A stretch of 64,000 nt of DNA from Saccharicrinis sp963667815 (GTDB lineage Bacteria > Bacteroidota > Bacteroidia > Bacteroidales > Marinilabiliaceae). Shown one piece after another: positions 9,362-17,673 of this stretch; position 1 is the stretch's first letter; every line of letters begins with the position of its first letter. The DNA is taken from the NCBI GenBank assembly GCA_963667815.1, contig OY764021.1; one strand, 5' to 3'. Below the pieces are notes generated by a model that saw only the letters and a program-made list of their open reading frames with translations, was not told the origin of the DNA and made no database searches. Made by a program: the position numbers and the translations under genes.

Positions 9362-10927
9362 ATGATAAAGAAAAATATAATAGCCTGTGCAATAGCTACT
9401 TTTCTAATTGTTTTTTTACAAATGAGTTGTAAGAATGCTGACATTTCCCATGGGGCTGTAGAAAAGGAGAAGTTTCGACCACAATTTCATTTCACTCCAC
9501 AGGCTAATTGGATGAATGATCCAAATGGAATGGTTTATTATGAGGGAGAATATCATTTGTTTTATCAGTATTATCCTGATAGTACGGTTTGGGGACCAAT
9601 GCATTGGGGTCATGCTGTAAGTAATGATTTACTACATTGGGAACATCTTCCTATCGCTTTATATCCTGATTCACTTGGATATATTTTTTCAGGGAGTGCA
9701 GTAGTTGACTGGCAAAATACTACGGGTTTTGGTACTAAAGAAAATCCTCCAATGGTGGCTATATATACTTACCATAATATAGAAGGAGAAAGAGCCGGAA
9801 AAAATAATTATCAATATCAGGCACTTGCATATAGCCTTGATAAAGGTAGAACCTGGAAGAAGTATAAAAACAATCCCGTATTACCCAATCCGGAATTAAA
9901 AGATTTTAGAGATCCAAAAGTCATCTGGCATAAAGAATCAAATCAATGGATTATGATATTGGCTGCTGGCGACCGAGTAAAATTATACGCTTCCAAAGAT
10001 TTGAAATCGTGGTCTTTTAAAAGTGATTTCGGTGTAGGAATTGGTGCGCATGGAGGAGTTTGGGAATGTCCTGATTTGTTTCCAATATATGTAGAGGGAA
10101 CTGAAGATACTAAATGGGCAATGTTGGTGAGCATAAATCCAGGGGGGCCCAATGGAGGTTCAGCTACACAGTATTTTATAGGAGACTTTGATGGAAAGAC
10201 TTTTATACCAGAAAAGAATGAGAGCTATTGGCTTGATTATGGTAAAGATAATTATGCCGGAGTTACATGGTCCGATATTCCTAAAGAAGACGGAAGAAGA
10301 TTATTTATTGGATGGATGAGTAATTGGATCTATGCACAAACAGTACCTACTGAAACATGGAGAAGCGCGATGACTTTACCACGTGAAATAAAACTTATAA
10401 AAGAAGATAATCAGTATAAATTAACGACATTTCCCGTTAAAGAGTTTGAAGATTCCAAAATATTGAAGATGCACATAAACAAAATGCTATTTTCAGGAAA
10501 GTCAGAAATCAATAACATTGACCTGAATTTGAGTTCTTGTGAATTAAATTTTGTTTTTAAACCGCAGAAAGGATCATTAAATGGCCATACAACAGCTTTT
10601 GGTTTGCTATTAAAAAATGATGCAGATGAGGAGTTAAAGATTGGCTATAATATGTTGTCAAAACAAGTATTTATAGATAGAACAAAAATTAATACACAAT
10701 TTACAGATTCTAATTATTTAAGCGAAGATGTAGCTCCGTATAATATTGATGATGAGATGAATATCAAAATAATAATAGATGCTTCATCGGTAGAAGTATT
10801 TATCGATGAAGGGAAGTTAGCTATGACAAATATTTTATTTCCAGAATCACCTTTTAATAAGTTATCTCTTTTTTCAAATTTAGGATCAGTTGAACTGGAA
10901 TCTGCAACGTTTTTTAATGTAGAGTAA
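9362..10927 (+). CDS. GH32 fructan hydrolase lipoprotein (exo-levanase/inulinase/invertase type)
   Basis: The product is 521 residues with lipobox QMSC (Cys23). All three GH32 catalytic motifs are canonical: WMNDPNG (nucleophile Asp53), DFRDPKV (Asp184, transition-state stabiliser) and WECPDLF (acid/base Glu235). The five-bladed propeller (about 40-340) is followed by the usual C-terminal beta-sandwich with VEVFIDEGKLAMTNILFP. Lipidation predicts a periplasmic or surface-anchored enzyme that releases fructose from the non-reducing end, feeding the kinase at the window start. Exo versus endo specificity cannot be read from sequence. A heptamer repeat and an IS110 element follow directly. Confidence 0.92.
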   Translation: MIKKNIIACAIATFLIVFLQMSCKNADISHGAVEKEKFRPQFHFTPQANWMNDPNGMVYYEGEYHLFYQYYPDSTVWGPMHWGHAVSNDLLHWEHLPIALYPDSLGYIFSGSAVVDWQNTTGFGTKENPPMVAIYTYHNIEGERAGKNNYQYQALAYSLDKGRTWKKYKNNPVLPNPELKDFRDPKVIWHKESNQWIMILAAGDRVKLYASKDLKSWSFKSDFGVGIGAHGGVWECPDLFPIYVEGTEDTKWAMLVSINPGGPNGGSATQYFIGDFDGKTFIPEKNESYWLDYGKDNYAGVTWSDIPKEDGRRLFIGWMSNWIYAQTVPTETWRSAMTLPREIKLIKEDNQYKLTTFPVKEFEDSKILKMHINKMLFSGKSEINNIDLNLSSCELNFVFKPQKGSLNGHTTAFGLLLKNDADEELKIGYNMLSKQVFIDRTKINTQFTDSNYLSEDVAPYNIDDEMNIKIIIDASSVEVFIDEGKLAMTNILFPESPFNKLSLFSNLGSVELESATFFNVE

Positions 10928-10968
10928 TAGAGCGTAGGGCATAGTGCGTAGAGTTAAGAGTGTAGAGC
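10928..10968 (+). repeat. Heptanucleotide tandem repeat after the GH32 stop
   Basis: Starting right after the stop codon, the sequence divides into 7-bp units: TAGAGC, GTAGGGC, ATAGTGC, GTAGAGT, TAAGAGT, GTAGAGC, with consensus RTAGNGY; a further TATAGTG lies at 10973-10979. It resembles the short tandem heptamer repeats known from other bacteria. No function assigned. Confidence 0.65.
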
Positions 10969-11074
10969 GCGGTATAGTGTTTAAAATTAATAGAGATATC
11001 TGGCAATAAAAATTTATGGGTTTTGTAAATCAATTCTCCTCCTTACAAAGGCTGTATGTTTGTAATAAGAGTAA

Positions 11075-11149
11075 TGCATAAGCTTCTAAAGTTTTCTAAA
11101 TTAGATATGAAGAAAAGAATTCTAATTACCAAAACACGAAGCTTATGCA
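11075..11149 (+). ncRNA. Structured 5' leader of the IS110 transposase, candidate bridge-RNA region
   Basis: TGCATAAGCTTC (11075-11086) pairs perfectly with GAAGCTTATGCA (11138-11149), and an inner stem pairs AATTAGA (11099-11105) with TCTAATT (11121-11127). The right outer arm contains the transposase start codon. IS110-group elements encode their bridge RNA in this position, so the leader is a candidate, although it is shorter than well-studied examples. A role only in translational control is the alternative. Confidence 0.4.
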
Positions 11150-12221
11150 AACGAAAGGTAAATCATTAAGTTTTAAAGGACAAAATATTTATATCGGAAT
11201 AGATGTCCATTTGAAAAGTTGGGTAATATCCATTATGGCAGATGAAATTTTGTATAAAACATTTTCACAAGATCCAAGTGCAACATTATTGTTGAAATAT
11301 CTAGAGAAGCATTTTCCTGAAGGGAATTATTATTCTGTTTATGAAGCTGGGTTCTGTGGTTTTAGTACTCATAGAGAGTTGTTATCAAAGGGTATAAAAA
11401 ATATAGTAGTAAACCCAGCAGATATCCCAACAACAGATAAAGAGAGAAAGCAAAAAGAAGATCGAAGAGATAGCAGAAAGTTATCACGATTATTAAAAAA
11501 TAAGGCTTTGGAAGAAATTTATATTCCACCTTTATCAGTTGAAGAATTAAGAAGTTTAGTTAGATATAGAAAAACTACAGTAAATGATTTAGGAAGACAA
11601 AAGAATAGGATAAAATCATATTTATATTATTCAGGAATTAATATACCTATAGAGTTGAGTGGGCCATCTAAACACTGGTCAAAGAAGTTTTCAGATTGGT
11701 TAAGCACGGTTATTTTATCAACAGAACAAGGAACGATGGTAATAAGCGAAATGCTGGAAACTGCAGGATTTTTACGACAAAAATTACTAAGAATTAATAG
11801 AGAACTAAGGAAAATAAGTAAAGAATCTAGTTATTCAAAGCTAATAAATCTATTACGAACCATACCAGGAATAGCATTAATTACAGCATTAACGATTATT
11901 ACAGAATTAGTAACAATAAACAGATTTAAAAATTTAGATAGATTATGTTCTTATATCGGTTTAGTTCCAACTACAAATTCTTCTGGAGAAAATGAAAAAG
12001 TAGGAAATATAACAAAAAGATCAAATAAGGCATTGCGTGCAGCAATTGTAGAATCATCTTGGATTGCAATAAGGCATGATCCAGCTCTGACATTAAAGTA
12101 TTTAGAATTAAGGAATAGAATGGAAGGATCAGATGCAATAATAAGAATAGCAAAAAAGTTATTAAATAGAATAAGATTTGTAATTAAGAACGAACAAGAA
12201 TATGTTAAAGCAATTGTATAG
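11145..12221 (+). CDS. IS110-family transposase (DEDD/serine recombinase)
   Basis: The product is 358 residues and looks intact. The N-terminal RuvC-like domain has the tetrad in order: Asp20 (YIGIDVH), Glu67 (YEAGFCG), Asp106 and Asp109 (EDRRDSRK). A helical middle section is followed by the Transposase_20 domain (TIPGIALITALTIITE, YIGLVPTTNSSGENE), where Ser279 or Ser280 is the probable catalytic serine. Family knowledge says the protein works with a bridge RNA encoded in the element's non-coding end to choose donor and target sites. The start codon lies in an RNA stem (11075-11149). No frameshift or stop is present, so the element may still be active. Confidence 0.93.
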   Translation: MQTKGKSLSFKGQNIYIGIDVHLKSWVISIMADEILYKTFSQDPSATLLLKYLEKHFPEGNYYSVYEAGFCGFSTHRELLSKGIKNIVVNPADIPTTDKERKQKEDRRDSRKLSRLLKNKALEEIYIPPLSVEELRSLVRYRKTTVNDLGRQKNRIKSYLYYSGINIPIELSGPSKHWSKKFSDWLSTVILSTEQGTMVISEMLETAGFLRQKLLRINRELRKISKESSYSKLINLLRTIPGIALITALTIITELVTINRFKNLDRLCSYIGLVPTTNSSGENEKVGNITKRSNKALRAAIVESSWIAIRHDPALTLKYLELRNRMEGSDAIIRIAKKLLNRIRFVIKNEQEYVKAIV

Positions 12222-12283
12222 TCAACAAAATAAATTTGATTATAAAAGCATCCAAGGAATAAGAAAACTGATTTACTCCTCCT

Positions 12284-12842
12284 GCAGCCCTTAATGGTGT
12301 CTGTTTTTTAAAGGCTTCAGCTCTTATCTGTAAAAATTAGTATAGAAATGCGGCTTTATTAAATGTCCGTTAATAGAAGGTTGTTTTTATAGATCAAATT
12401 TATTAAGCCAAGGAAGAAACCGACGGCGATAGTTTTATACCGACGCAAGGATTCTTTTTAAAGGAATAAAGGGTGTCGAACCCCTTATTCCTTTGCCAAG
12501 GAAAGAAGACCTTCTTGCTCCGTATTGCCCGAAGAAAAGATTTTGAAAACATAATTCACTATAAATGAGTAAAAAACTTATAAATAATTTGGATTACAAC
12601 ATAGAAGGAGGAGTACCTCGACGTAGGAGAGGGGAGGTGGTTTTAATACTTACATTCCGTTGTTGCAGATATATAATTTTACACGCCTATATTTCTTACA
12701 TAAAAATTAAAGTTTTAGGCTTACTTTGGAAATTACAGACAAGATTAACAGGATGTTTATGTTTCAACCAGAATTGAGATTTATAGGATATTTTCTTACT
12801 GCATTTACTTATATTTATATCGAATTCTATAAATAGCTTTCT
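12284..12842. other. Gene-free structured stretch upstream of the hybrid sensor
   Basis: No convincing gene is seen in these 560 bp. A strong hairpin lies at 12460-12494: AAAGGAATAA plus GGG pairs with CCC plus TTATTCCTTT with one bulge. ACCGACG occurs twice (12419-12425 and 12439-12445). CCAAGGAA occurs at 12409 and 12496, and also inside the IS right end near 12252. A G-rich run near 12605-12642 can fold through ACCTC and GAGGT. The segment is more GC-rich than its surroundings and could be a decayed mobile element or an RNA leader. An open frame at 12565-12777 shows no protein character. Confidence 0.45.
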
Positions 12843-15605
12843 ATGGGGAAAAAGTTTATCCTTGTTATAATGGTGATATTGTTTTCACTAACATCATTTG
12901 CTCAAAAAATGCATAGAATTGGTTTTTCTCAATGCTCAAGTGGTGATTGGCGGCAACAAATGGAAAAAGAAATGAATCAGGAGTTGATGTTTCATCCTGA
13001 TTTAGAATTAATAACCAAATATGCAGGTGATAGTACTCTTCTTCAGATTAAGCAGATTCATGAGTTGGTTGATGAGGGAATTGATTTATTAATTATTGCG
13101 CCTATTGAAATTAATGCTGTTCAACCTGTAGTAGAAGAATTATATGAAAAAGGAATACATATTGTTTTAATTGATAGAAAGATCGAGTCCAATAAATATT
13201 CCGCATATGTTGGTGGTAATAATTATTTAATTGGTTACACAGCAGGTATGTATATTGCTGATATTTTAAATAAGCATGGAGAGGTTGTAGAAATATTAGG
13301 TGCATTAAGTTCCTCGCCTGCTAAGGAAAGAATGAATGGCTTTGAAGATGCTATTATGCAGCATACAGGAATATCTATTGTTGATAGACTTTACTCGCAT
13401 TGGAATAATCAAATAGTACTGGATAGTTTATCTAATTTTTTGCAGTCAAACCCTAATGTTGAAGCAATTTTTGCACATGCTGATTTTTTAGCTGCAGCAG
13501 CTAGTGAAGTAATTGGCAGAGACTTTTCTGATCGCAATATTAAAATTATTGGTGTTGATGGTTCACCTAGCGTAGGTGGAGGAGTTGAATTAGTGGAAAA
13601 TAATATTATTGATGCTACATTAATTTATCCTACAGGAGGAAAAGAGGCTATAGTTGTTGCATCTAAAATATTATCCAATAGTCCGTATAAGAAAATTAAT
13701 TTATTACCAACAACCTTAATTGATGATGGAAATGTTAAGATTACCCGTTTACAATATAATAACATTGAAAATTTGCAGAATGATATAGACAGGTCCAAGG
13801 GAATGTTAGATTTGCTCGGAGGAAGATTTAAAAAGCAGCAGATATTACTATTGGTTACTTTATTTTCTTTTGCATTAGTTGTTGTTTTGATTATTCTACT
13901 TTTTATAGCCTACAAGCATAAAAAAATTGTGAATAAAAGTCTCGAAGAACAAAAGGAAGCAATTTCCATTCAAAATGATGAGCTCAAACAAATGTCAGAG
14001 CAACTTACGGAGGCAACACAAGCCAGAATGCAATTTTATACGAATATTTCTCATGAGTTCAGAACTCCGTTAACTTTAATAGTTGGACCACTGGAGAATA
14101 TAATCAAAACAAAAAAGACAGATGAAGTTTTAAATAAAGAATTGACTCTTATCTATAATAACTCTCTGCGATTATTGAGGTTAGTAGACCAAATAATGGA
14201 TTTCAGAAAAATTGAAACAGCCAAAATGAAATTAAAGGTTGGCCATTATAATTTGGGTGAGTTTATGCATAGTATAAAAGAAGCATTTATCAATTTATCT
14301 ACAGAAAAACAAATTGATGTTGAGGTTGTCAATAATAGTGCAAAATTATCGCTTTGGTTTGATTGGGATAAGATGGATAAAGTAATGTTTAATTTAATGT
14401 CGAATGCTTTTAAGTATACTACAAAAGGAGGAAAGATTCAAATAGTTTTGGATCGAATGAGCATAACAGAAACAGAAGAGTACGCAAAAATTGAGGTAAA
14501 AGATAATGGAGAAGGAATTCCTCAAGAGGAAGTAGAAAGAATATTTGATCGTTTTTATCAGGCTGATTCTACTGTTTCCTATAAAGGAACAGGGATAGGC
14601 TTGTCTTTAACTAAAGAGTTGATTTTATTGCATAAAGGAAAAATTAATGTAGAAAGTAAATTAGGAGAAGGAACTTGCTTTAAGATATTATTACCCTTGG
14701 GGAAAAACCATTTTACACAAGATGATATACTGACTGAGTCTAAAATGAAAGAGCATCTAGTAATGTCAGGTTTTACTGAATTTGAGAAAATAGATGAGCA
14801 GGTAGAAGATGCAACAATTGAATTAAAAACCAGCCATGCAGAAGGTGAAAAACCATTACTGCTTATTGTGGAAGATGAACCAGATATCAGGAAATATATA
14901 AAATCCTGTTTTCCGCCTGCTTTATATTCTATTATAGAAGCAGAAAATGGAAATGAAGGATTAAAGTTAGTGGAAACAGAAGGACCTGATATCATCATTT
15001 CTGACGTTATGATGCCTGTAATGGATGGCTTAGAACTAACCAGAAAAGTTAAGAGCGACCTTAGATATTGTCATATTCCAATGATTCTGTTAACAGCAAA
15101 GTCTTCACTAGAACATTTACTTGAAGGTTTGGAAGAAGGAGCCGATAGTTATATTGCTAAACCTTTTAATAAAGAGCATCTGCAATTAAGAGTTAAAAAA
15201 CTGCTAGAGGCTCAGGCTAAAATGAGGGAAAAATATCAGGAACCCATAAAATTAACTAAAGAGGAGAAAGGAATGAGTCGAATGGATAAAAATTTCCTTT
15301 CAAAAATAAGCAATATCATTATAGATAATAAATTAGATTCAAAAGTTAATGTTGAAGAGTTAAGTAATCTTGTTGGTCTGTCAAGGGTTCATTTATACAG
15401 AAAGATAAAAAAGATAACAGGCTTATCTGTTAGTGAATTTGTTACTCAAACCAAATTGAAACAATCATTGACATTGATTAAAAATACAGATAGTACTATT
15501 GCTGAGATTGCCTATAAAGTTGGATTTTCAACACCATCATATTTTACCAAGTGTTTTAAAGATCATTTTAAAATATCACCGAGTGATTACAGGGAGTCCA
15601 TCTAG
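12843..15605 (+). CDS. Hybrid two-component system regulator with periplasmic sugar-binding sensor domain
   Basis: The product is 920 residues. The order is signal peptide (ending LTSFAQ); a periplasmic-binding-protein domain of the ribose/fructose type (about 22-320; IGFSQCSSGDWRQQME, IDLLIIAPIE, VDGSPSVGGG); one membrane helix (about 333-357); histidine kinase with FYTNISHEFRTPL (His404) and ATPase motifs DNGEGIP and GTGIGLSLTKEL; receiver domain with DVMMPVMDG (Asp721); and an AraC-type HTH ending about 915. The domain order and the SQCSSGDWRQQM start match the fructose-sensing BT1754 type rather than Y_Y_Y propeller sensors. It probably activates the upstream fructan genes on binding fructose in the periplasm. 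It has its own start about 560 bp beyond the IS110 element. Confidence 0.92.
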   Translation: MGKKFILVIMVILFSLTSFAQKMHRIGFSQCSSGDWRQQMEKEMNQELMFHPDLELITKYAGDSTLLQIKQIHELVDEGIDLLIIAPIEINAVQPVVEELYEKGIHIVLIDRKIESNKYSAYVGGNNYLIGYTAGMYIADILNKHGEVVEILGALSSSPAKERMNGFEDAIMQHTGISIVDRLYSHWNNQIVLDSLSNFLQSNPNVEAIFAHADFLAAAASEVIGRDFSDRNIKIIGVDGSPSVGGGVELVENNIIDATLIYPTGGKEAIVVASKILSNSPYKKINLLPTTLIDDGNVKITRLQYNNIENLQNDIDRSKGMLDLLGGRFKKQQILLLVTLFSFALVVVLIILLFIAYKHKKIVNKSLEEQKEAISIQNDELKQMSEQLTEATQARMQFYTNISHEFRTPLTLIVGPLENIIKTKKTDEVLNKELTLIYNNSLRLLRLVDQIMDFRKIETAKMKLKVGHYNLGEFMHSIKEAFINLSTEKQIDVEVVNNSAKLSLWFDWDKMDKVMFNLMSNAFKYTTKGGKIQIVLDRMSITETEEYAKIEVKDNGEGIPQEEVERIFDRFYQADSTVSYKGTGIGLSLTKELILLHKGKINVESKLGEGTCFKILLPLGKNHFTQDDILTESKMKEHLVMSGFTEFEKIDEQVEDATIELKTSHAEGEKPLLLIVEDEPDIRKYIKSCFPPALYSIIEAENGNEGLKLVETEGPDIIISDVMMPVMDGLELTRKVKSDLRYCHIPMILLTAKSSLEHLLEGLEEGADSYIAKPFNKEHLQLRVKKLLEAQAKMREKYQEPIKLTKEEKGMSRMDKNFLSKISNIIIDNKLDSKVNVEELSNLVGLSRVHLYRKIKKITGLSVSEFVTQTKLKQSLTLIKNTDSTIAEIAYKVGFSTPSYFTKCFKDHFKISPSDYRESI

Positions 15606-15720
15606 TAATTGTAAAATCCTAAATAATCATTTTTGTGTTATTTTGTAAGTAGATATTTTAATCTAAAGTAATTAATATAGACTTAACAAAGAAACAATAA
15701 TCTTTTACAACCAATGATTG

Positions 15721-16314
15721 TCACTGCAAAAGAATTGCAATAATAATTGAAAGCATAGCATACTCTTTTTCCAATTTTTTTCTTAATTGTTCTTTTGCAA
15801 GGCTGATGTGTTTTTCAACTGCTTTAACTGAGATATTTAATTCTTCTGCAATTTCTTTTTGTTTTTTACCTTCAATCTTATTTTTTATAAAGACCTCTTT
15901 GCGCTTTGTGGGTAATTCTTCAATAGCTTCTTTTAGTGATGAGATTAATCTTTCTTCTAAGGATTTTTCTTTCTTGTCAGTAAAATCTAGCTGATATAAA
16001 TACTGGATTTCATTGATAGCTAAATCTTCTATATTTAGATTATTTACTGATAATTGTTTTTCTTTTAAAATTCTTAAACACTTATTTTTTAAGATAACAA
16101 ATAAATAGCTTTCTATAGATTTATGAATATCAATATTTTCCCTTTTATCCCATAAATGAATAAAACAATCTTGAATAAGATCTTTAATCTGGTCTTCATC
16201 ATCTATAAATAGTCGACAATAACTTTTCATCCTGGGCTGTAGTTCTTTAAATAAATTAGAATAAGCTGTAGGATTACCTTGTTTTAATTTTTTGTTTAAT
16301 AATATGTCGTACAT
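15721..16314 (-). CDS. ECF-type RNA polymerase sigma-70 factor (PUL 2)
   Basis: The product is 197 residues. Region 2 is visible as DQIKDLIQDCFIHLWDKRENI with ESYLFVILKNKCL, and region 4 as EELPTKRKEVFIKNKIEGKKQKEIAEELNISVKAVEKHI. A hydrophobic tail (MLSIIIAILLQ) is common in the Bacteroidota PUL sigma subfamily. It faces away from the FecR gene at 16603, sharing a 288-bp divergent region; in most PULs sigma and FecR are co-oriented. It should be held by that FecR and released by signalling through the STN domain of the neighbouring SusC. Pairing is inferred from position. Confidence 0.9.
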   Translation of the reverse strand: MYDILLNKKLKQGNPTAYSNLFKELQPRMKSYCRLFIDDEDQIKDLIQDCFIHLWDKRENIDIHKSIESYLFVILKNKCLRILKEKQLSVNNLNIEDLAINEIQYLYQLDFTDKKEKSLEERLISSLKEAIEELPTKRKEVFIKNKIEGKKQKEIAEELNISVKAVEKHISLAKEQLRKKLEKEYAMLSIIIAILLQ

Positions 16315-16602
16315 GAATTTTTTCTGCCAATTGTGGTAAGTGCAAAATAAAGTAAATTAATAAAAAGTAACAAAAATTAATAAACAATAAAGTATATATT
16401 CATGCTTATCATTATTTTGGAAATATTGGTTAATCCTTTGAAATTCATATTTATATATATGGTAAAAGTGAAATTTGGTAATTTATTTGAATTAAAGAAA
16501 TAATTCTGTTTTAAGATAATGTGAAAAAAAATCAAAAAATGTTATAAAAATAGGGTAGGGTTTTTTAAAAAATAGGCTATTACTAATGTAAAGCAACAAG
16601 AA

Positions 16603-17577
16603 ATGAAGGATATTATTAAAAAATATTTTGAAGGTACAGCTAATGAAAAGGAGCAAAAGCAATTGCTTAACTGGCTTGAGGATAAGGATAATTTTAAAGA
16701 ATTTAAAATAGAGAAGAAAGATTGGAAAAAAGAACGTCTTACCTCAATTATTAGTCAAGATACAGAAGCCGATTTAGTTTGTTTTCAGTCGCACATCATG
16801 AATGATGAGTTTGCGAATGTTGTCAGATTAAAAAAAGTACGATTCATATATAGGTATGCAGCTGCAATTATGTTGGTAATGCTTATAGCCTTAGGTGGTG
16901 TTCTTCTTAAAAATTTAATGGTTGAACCAATGTATACAAGTGTGGTCGCTGACAACGGCCAAGTTTCTAAGATTGTTTTACCAGATCATTCTGAAGTATG
17001 GTTAAACTCAGGCTCAACGTTAACATATAATGATAAATTTGCAAAATCAAATAGAGATTTACAATTAGAAGGTCAAGCATATTTTAATATTTCACATAAT
17101 AAAGCGTTGCCATTAATTGTTAAAAGTAAAGGTGTAAATGTTAGGGTTTTAGGAACTAAGTTTGAGGTTGAGGCTTATGAAGTATCAGAAAAGACTTCTG
17201 TTTTACTTGAAGAAGGATCTATAGAAATGTTACTTGAGAACAATTCTAAAAAAATGAAGCTAAAACCAGGTCAAAGAGCTGTTTTCAATGCAGAAACAGG
17301 CAAAATAATTCGAGAAGCTGTGAAAACTGGGAAATATACATCATGGCGAAAAGGGATACTTAATTTATACAATTGTCCTTTATCAGAAGCGGTTTTAAAA
17401 CTTGAAAGAAGATTTAATTATAAGTTTATTGTGAATGAACGCTTAAAAGGGAGCCGGATAACCATGTCTATTGAAAATGAGAAATTTGATGATGTGTTAA
17501 ATATTTTGGAAAATATAGCAGCAGTAGAAATAAAGCACCGGCATGATACGATATATATTGAATCGCGGAATAATTAA
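16603..17577 (+). CDS. FecR-type anti-sigma factor (PUL 2)
   Basis: The product is 324 residues. A short cytoplasmic N-terminus (KYFEGTANEKEQKQLLNWLED) is the sigma-binding part. One membrane helix lies about residues 84-108 (YAAAIMLVMLIALGGVLL). The periplasmic FecR domain follows (DNGQVSKIVLPDHSEVWLNSGS, LEGQAYFNIS, VRVLGTKFEVEAY), with a C-terminal DUF4974-like domain (ILNLYNCPLSEAVLKLERRF). It transmits the substrate signal from the STN domain of the following SusC to an ECF sigma factor, probably the divergent one at 15721-16314. The AT-rich sequence upstream shows no clear ribosome-binding site, normal for the phylum. Confidence 0.92.
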   Translation: MKDIIKKYFEGTANEKEQKQLLNWLEDKDNFKEFKIEKKDWKKERLTSIISQDTEADLVCFQSHIMNDEFANVVRLKKVRFIYRYAAAIMLVMLIALGGVLLKNLMVEPMYTSVVADNGQVSKIVLPDHSEVWLNSGSTLTYNDKFAKSNRDLQLEGQAYFNISHNKALPLIVKSKGVNVRVLGTKFEVEAYEVSEKTSVLLEEGSIEMLLENNSKKMKLKPGQRAVFNAETGKIIREAVKTGKYTSWRKGILNLYNCPLSEAVLKLERRFNYKFIVNERLKGSRITMSIENEKFDDVLNILENIAAVEIKHRHDTIYIESRNN

Positions 17578-17582
17578 AAAAA

Positions 17583-17647
17583 ATTAGGAAAGTGCTGCAA
17601 CACTTTCCTAATGAATTCTAAATAATCGGCATCAGGATTATGATGCC
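17583..17647. promoter_or_regulatory. Two perfect hairpins between fecR and susC (PUL 2)
   Basis: ATTAGGAAAGTG pairs with CACTTTCCTAAT (17583-17612, loop CTGCAA), and GGCATCA pairs with TGATGCC (17628-17647). There is no T tract after either. They lie six bases after the FecR stop and just before the SusC start. They could separate low expression of the regulators from high expression of the transporter by attenuation or mRNA processing. Confidence 0.6.
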
Positions 17648-17673
17648 AAATTAATTAACGTAAATACAAATTT

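Larger units (their letters stand above)
11036..12283 (+). mobile_element. IS110-family insertion sequence, about 1.24 kb
   Basis: The element encodes one DEDD-type transposase. The only good candidate ends are two copies of CTCCTCCT, at 11036-11043 and 12276-12283, spaced 1240 bp, a normal size for the family. IS110 elements lack long terminal inverted repeats and share a short core with the target, so an identical short word at each end is expected. This leaves about 100 bp of non-coding DNA upstream of the transposase and about 55 bp downstream, the layout of the IS110 subgroup. It lies between the second GH32 gene and the sensor gene without breaking either. Ends are inferred, not proven. 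Confidence 0.7.

Noticed and set aside
11021..11049. TTTGTAA/TTACAAA hairpin at the IS110 left junction as an IS terminal structure
   Set aside because: Its left arm lies outside the inferred IS end, so it is a host-IS junction coincidence unless the true end is further left.
12565..12777. Open frame of 70 codons on the + strand upstream of the hybrid sensor
   Set aside because: The translation is basic then hydrophobic with clustered cysteines and no family resemblance. It runs over the G-rich repeat-like segment, so it is probably chance.
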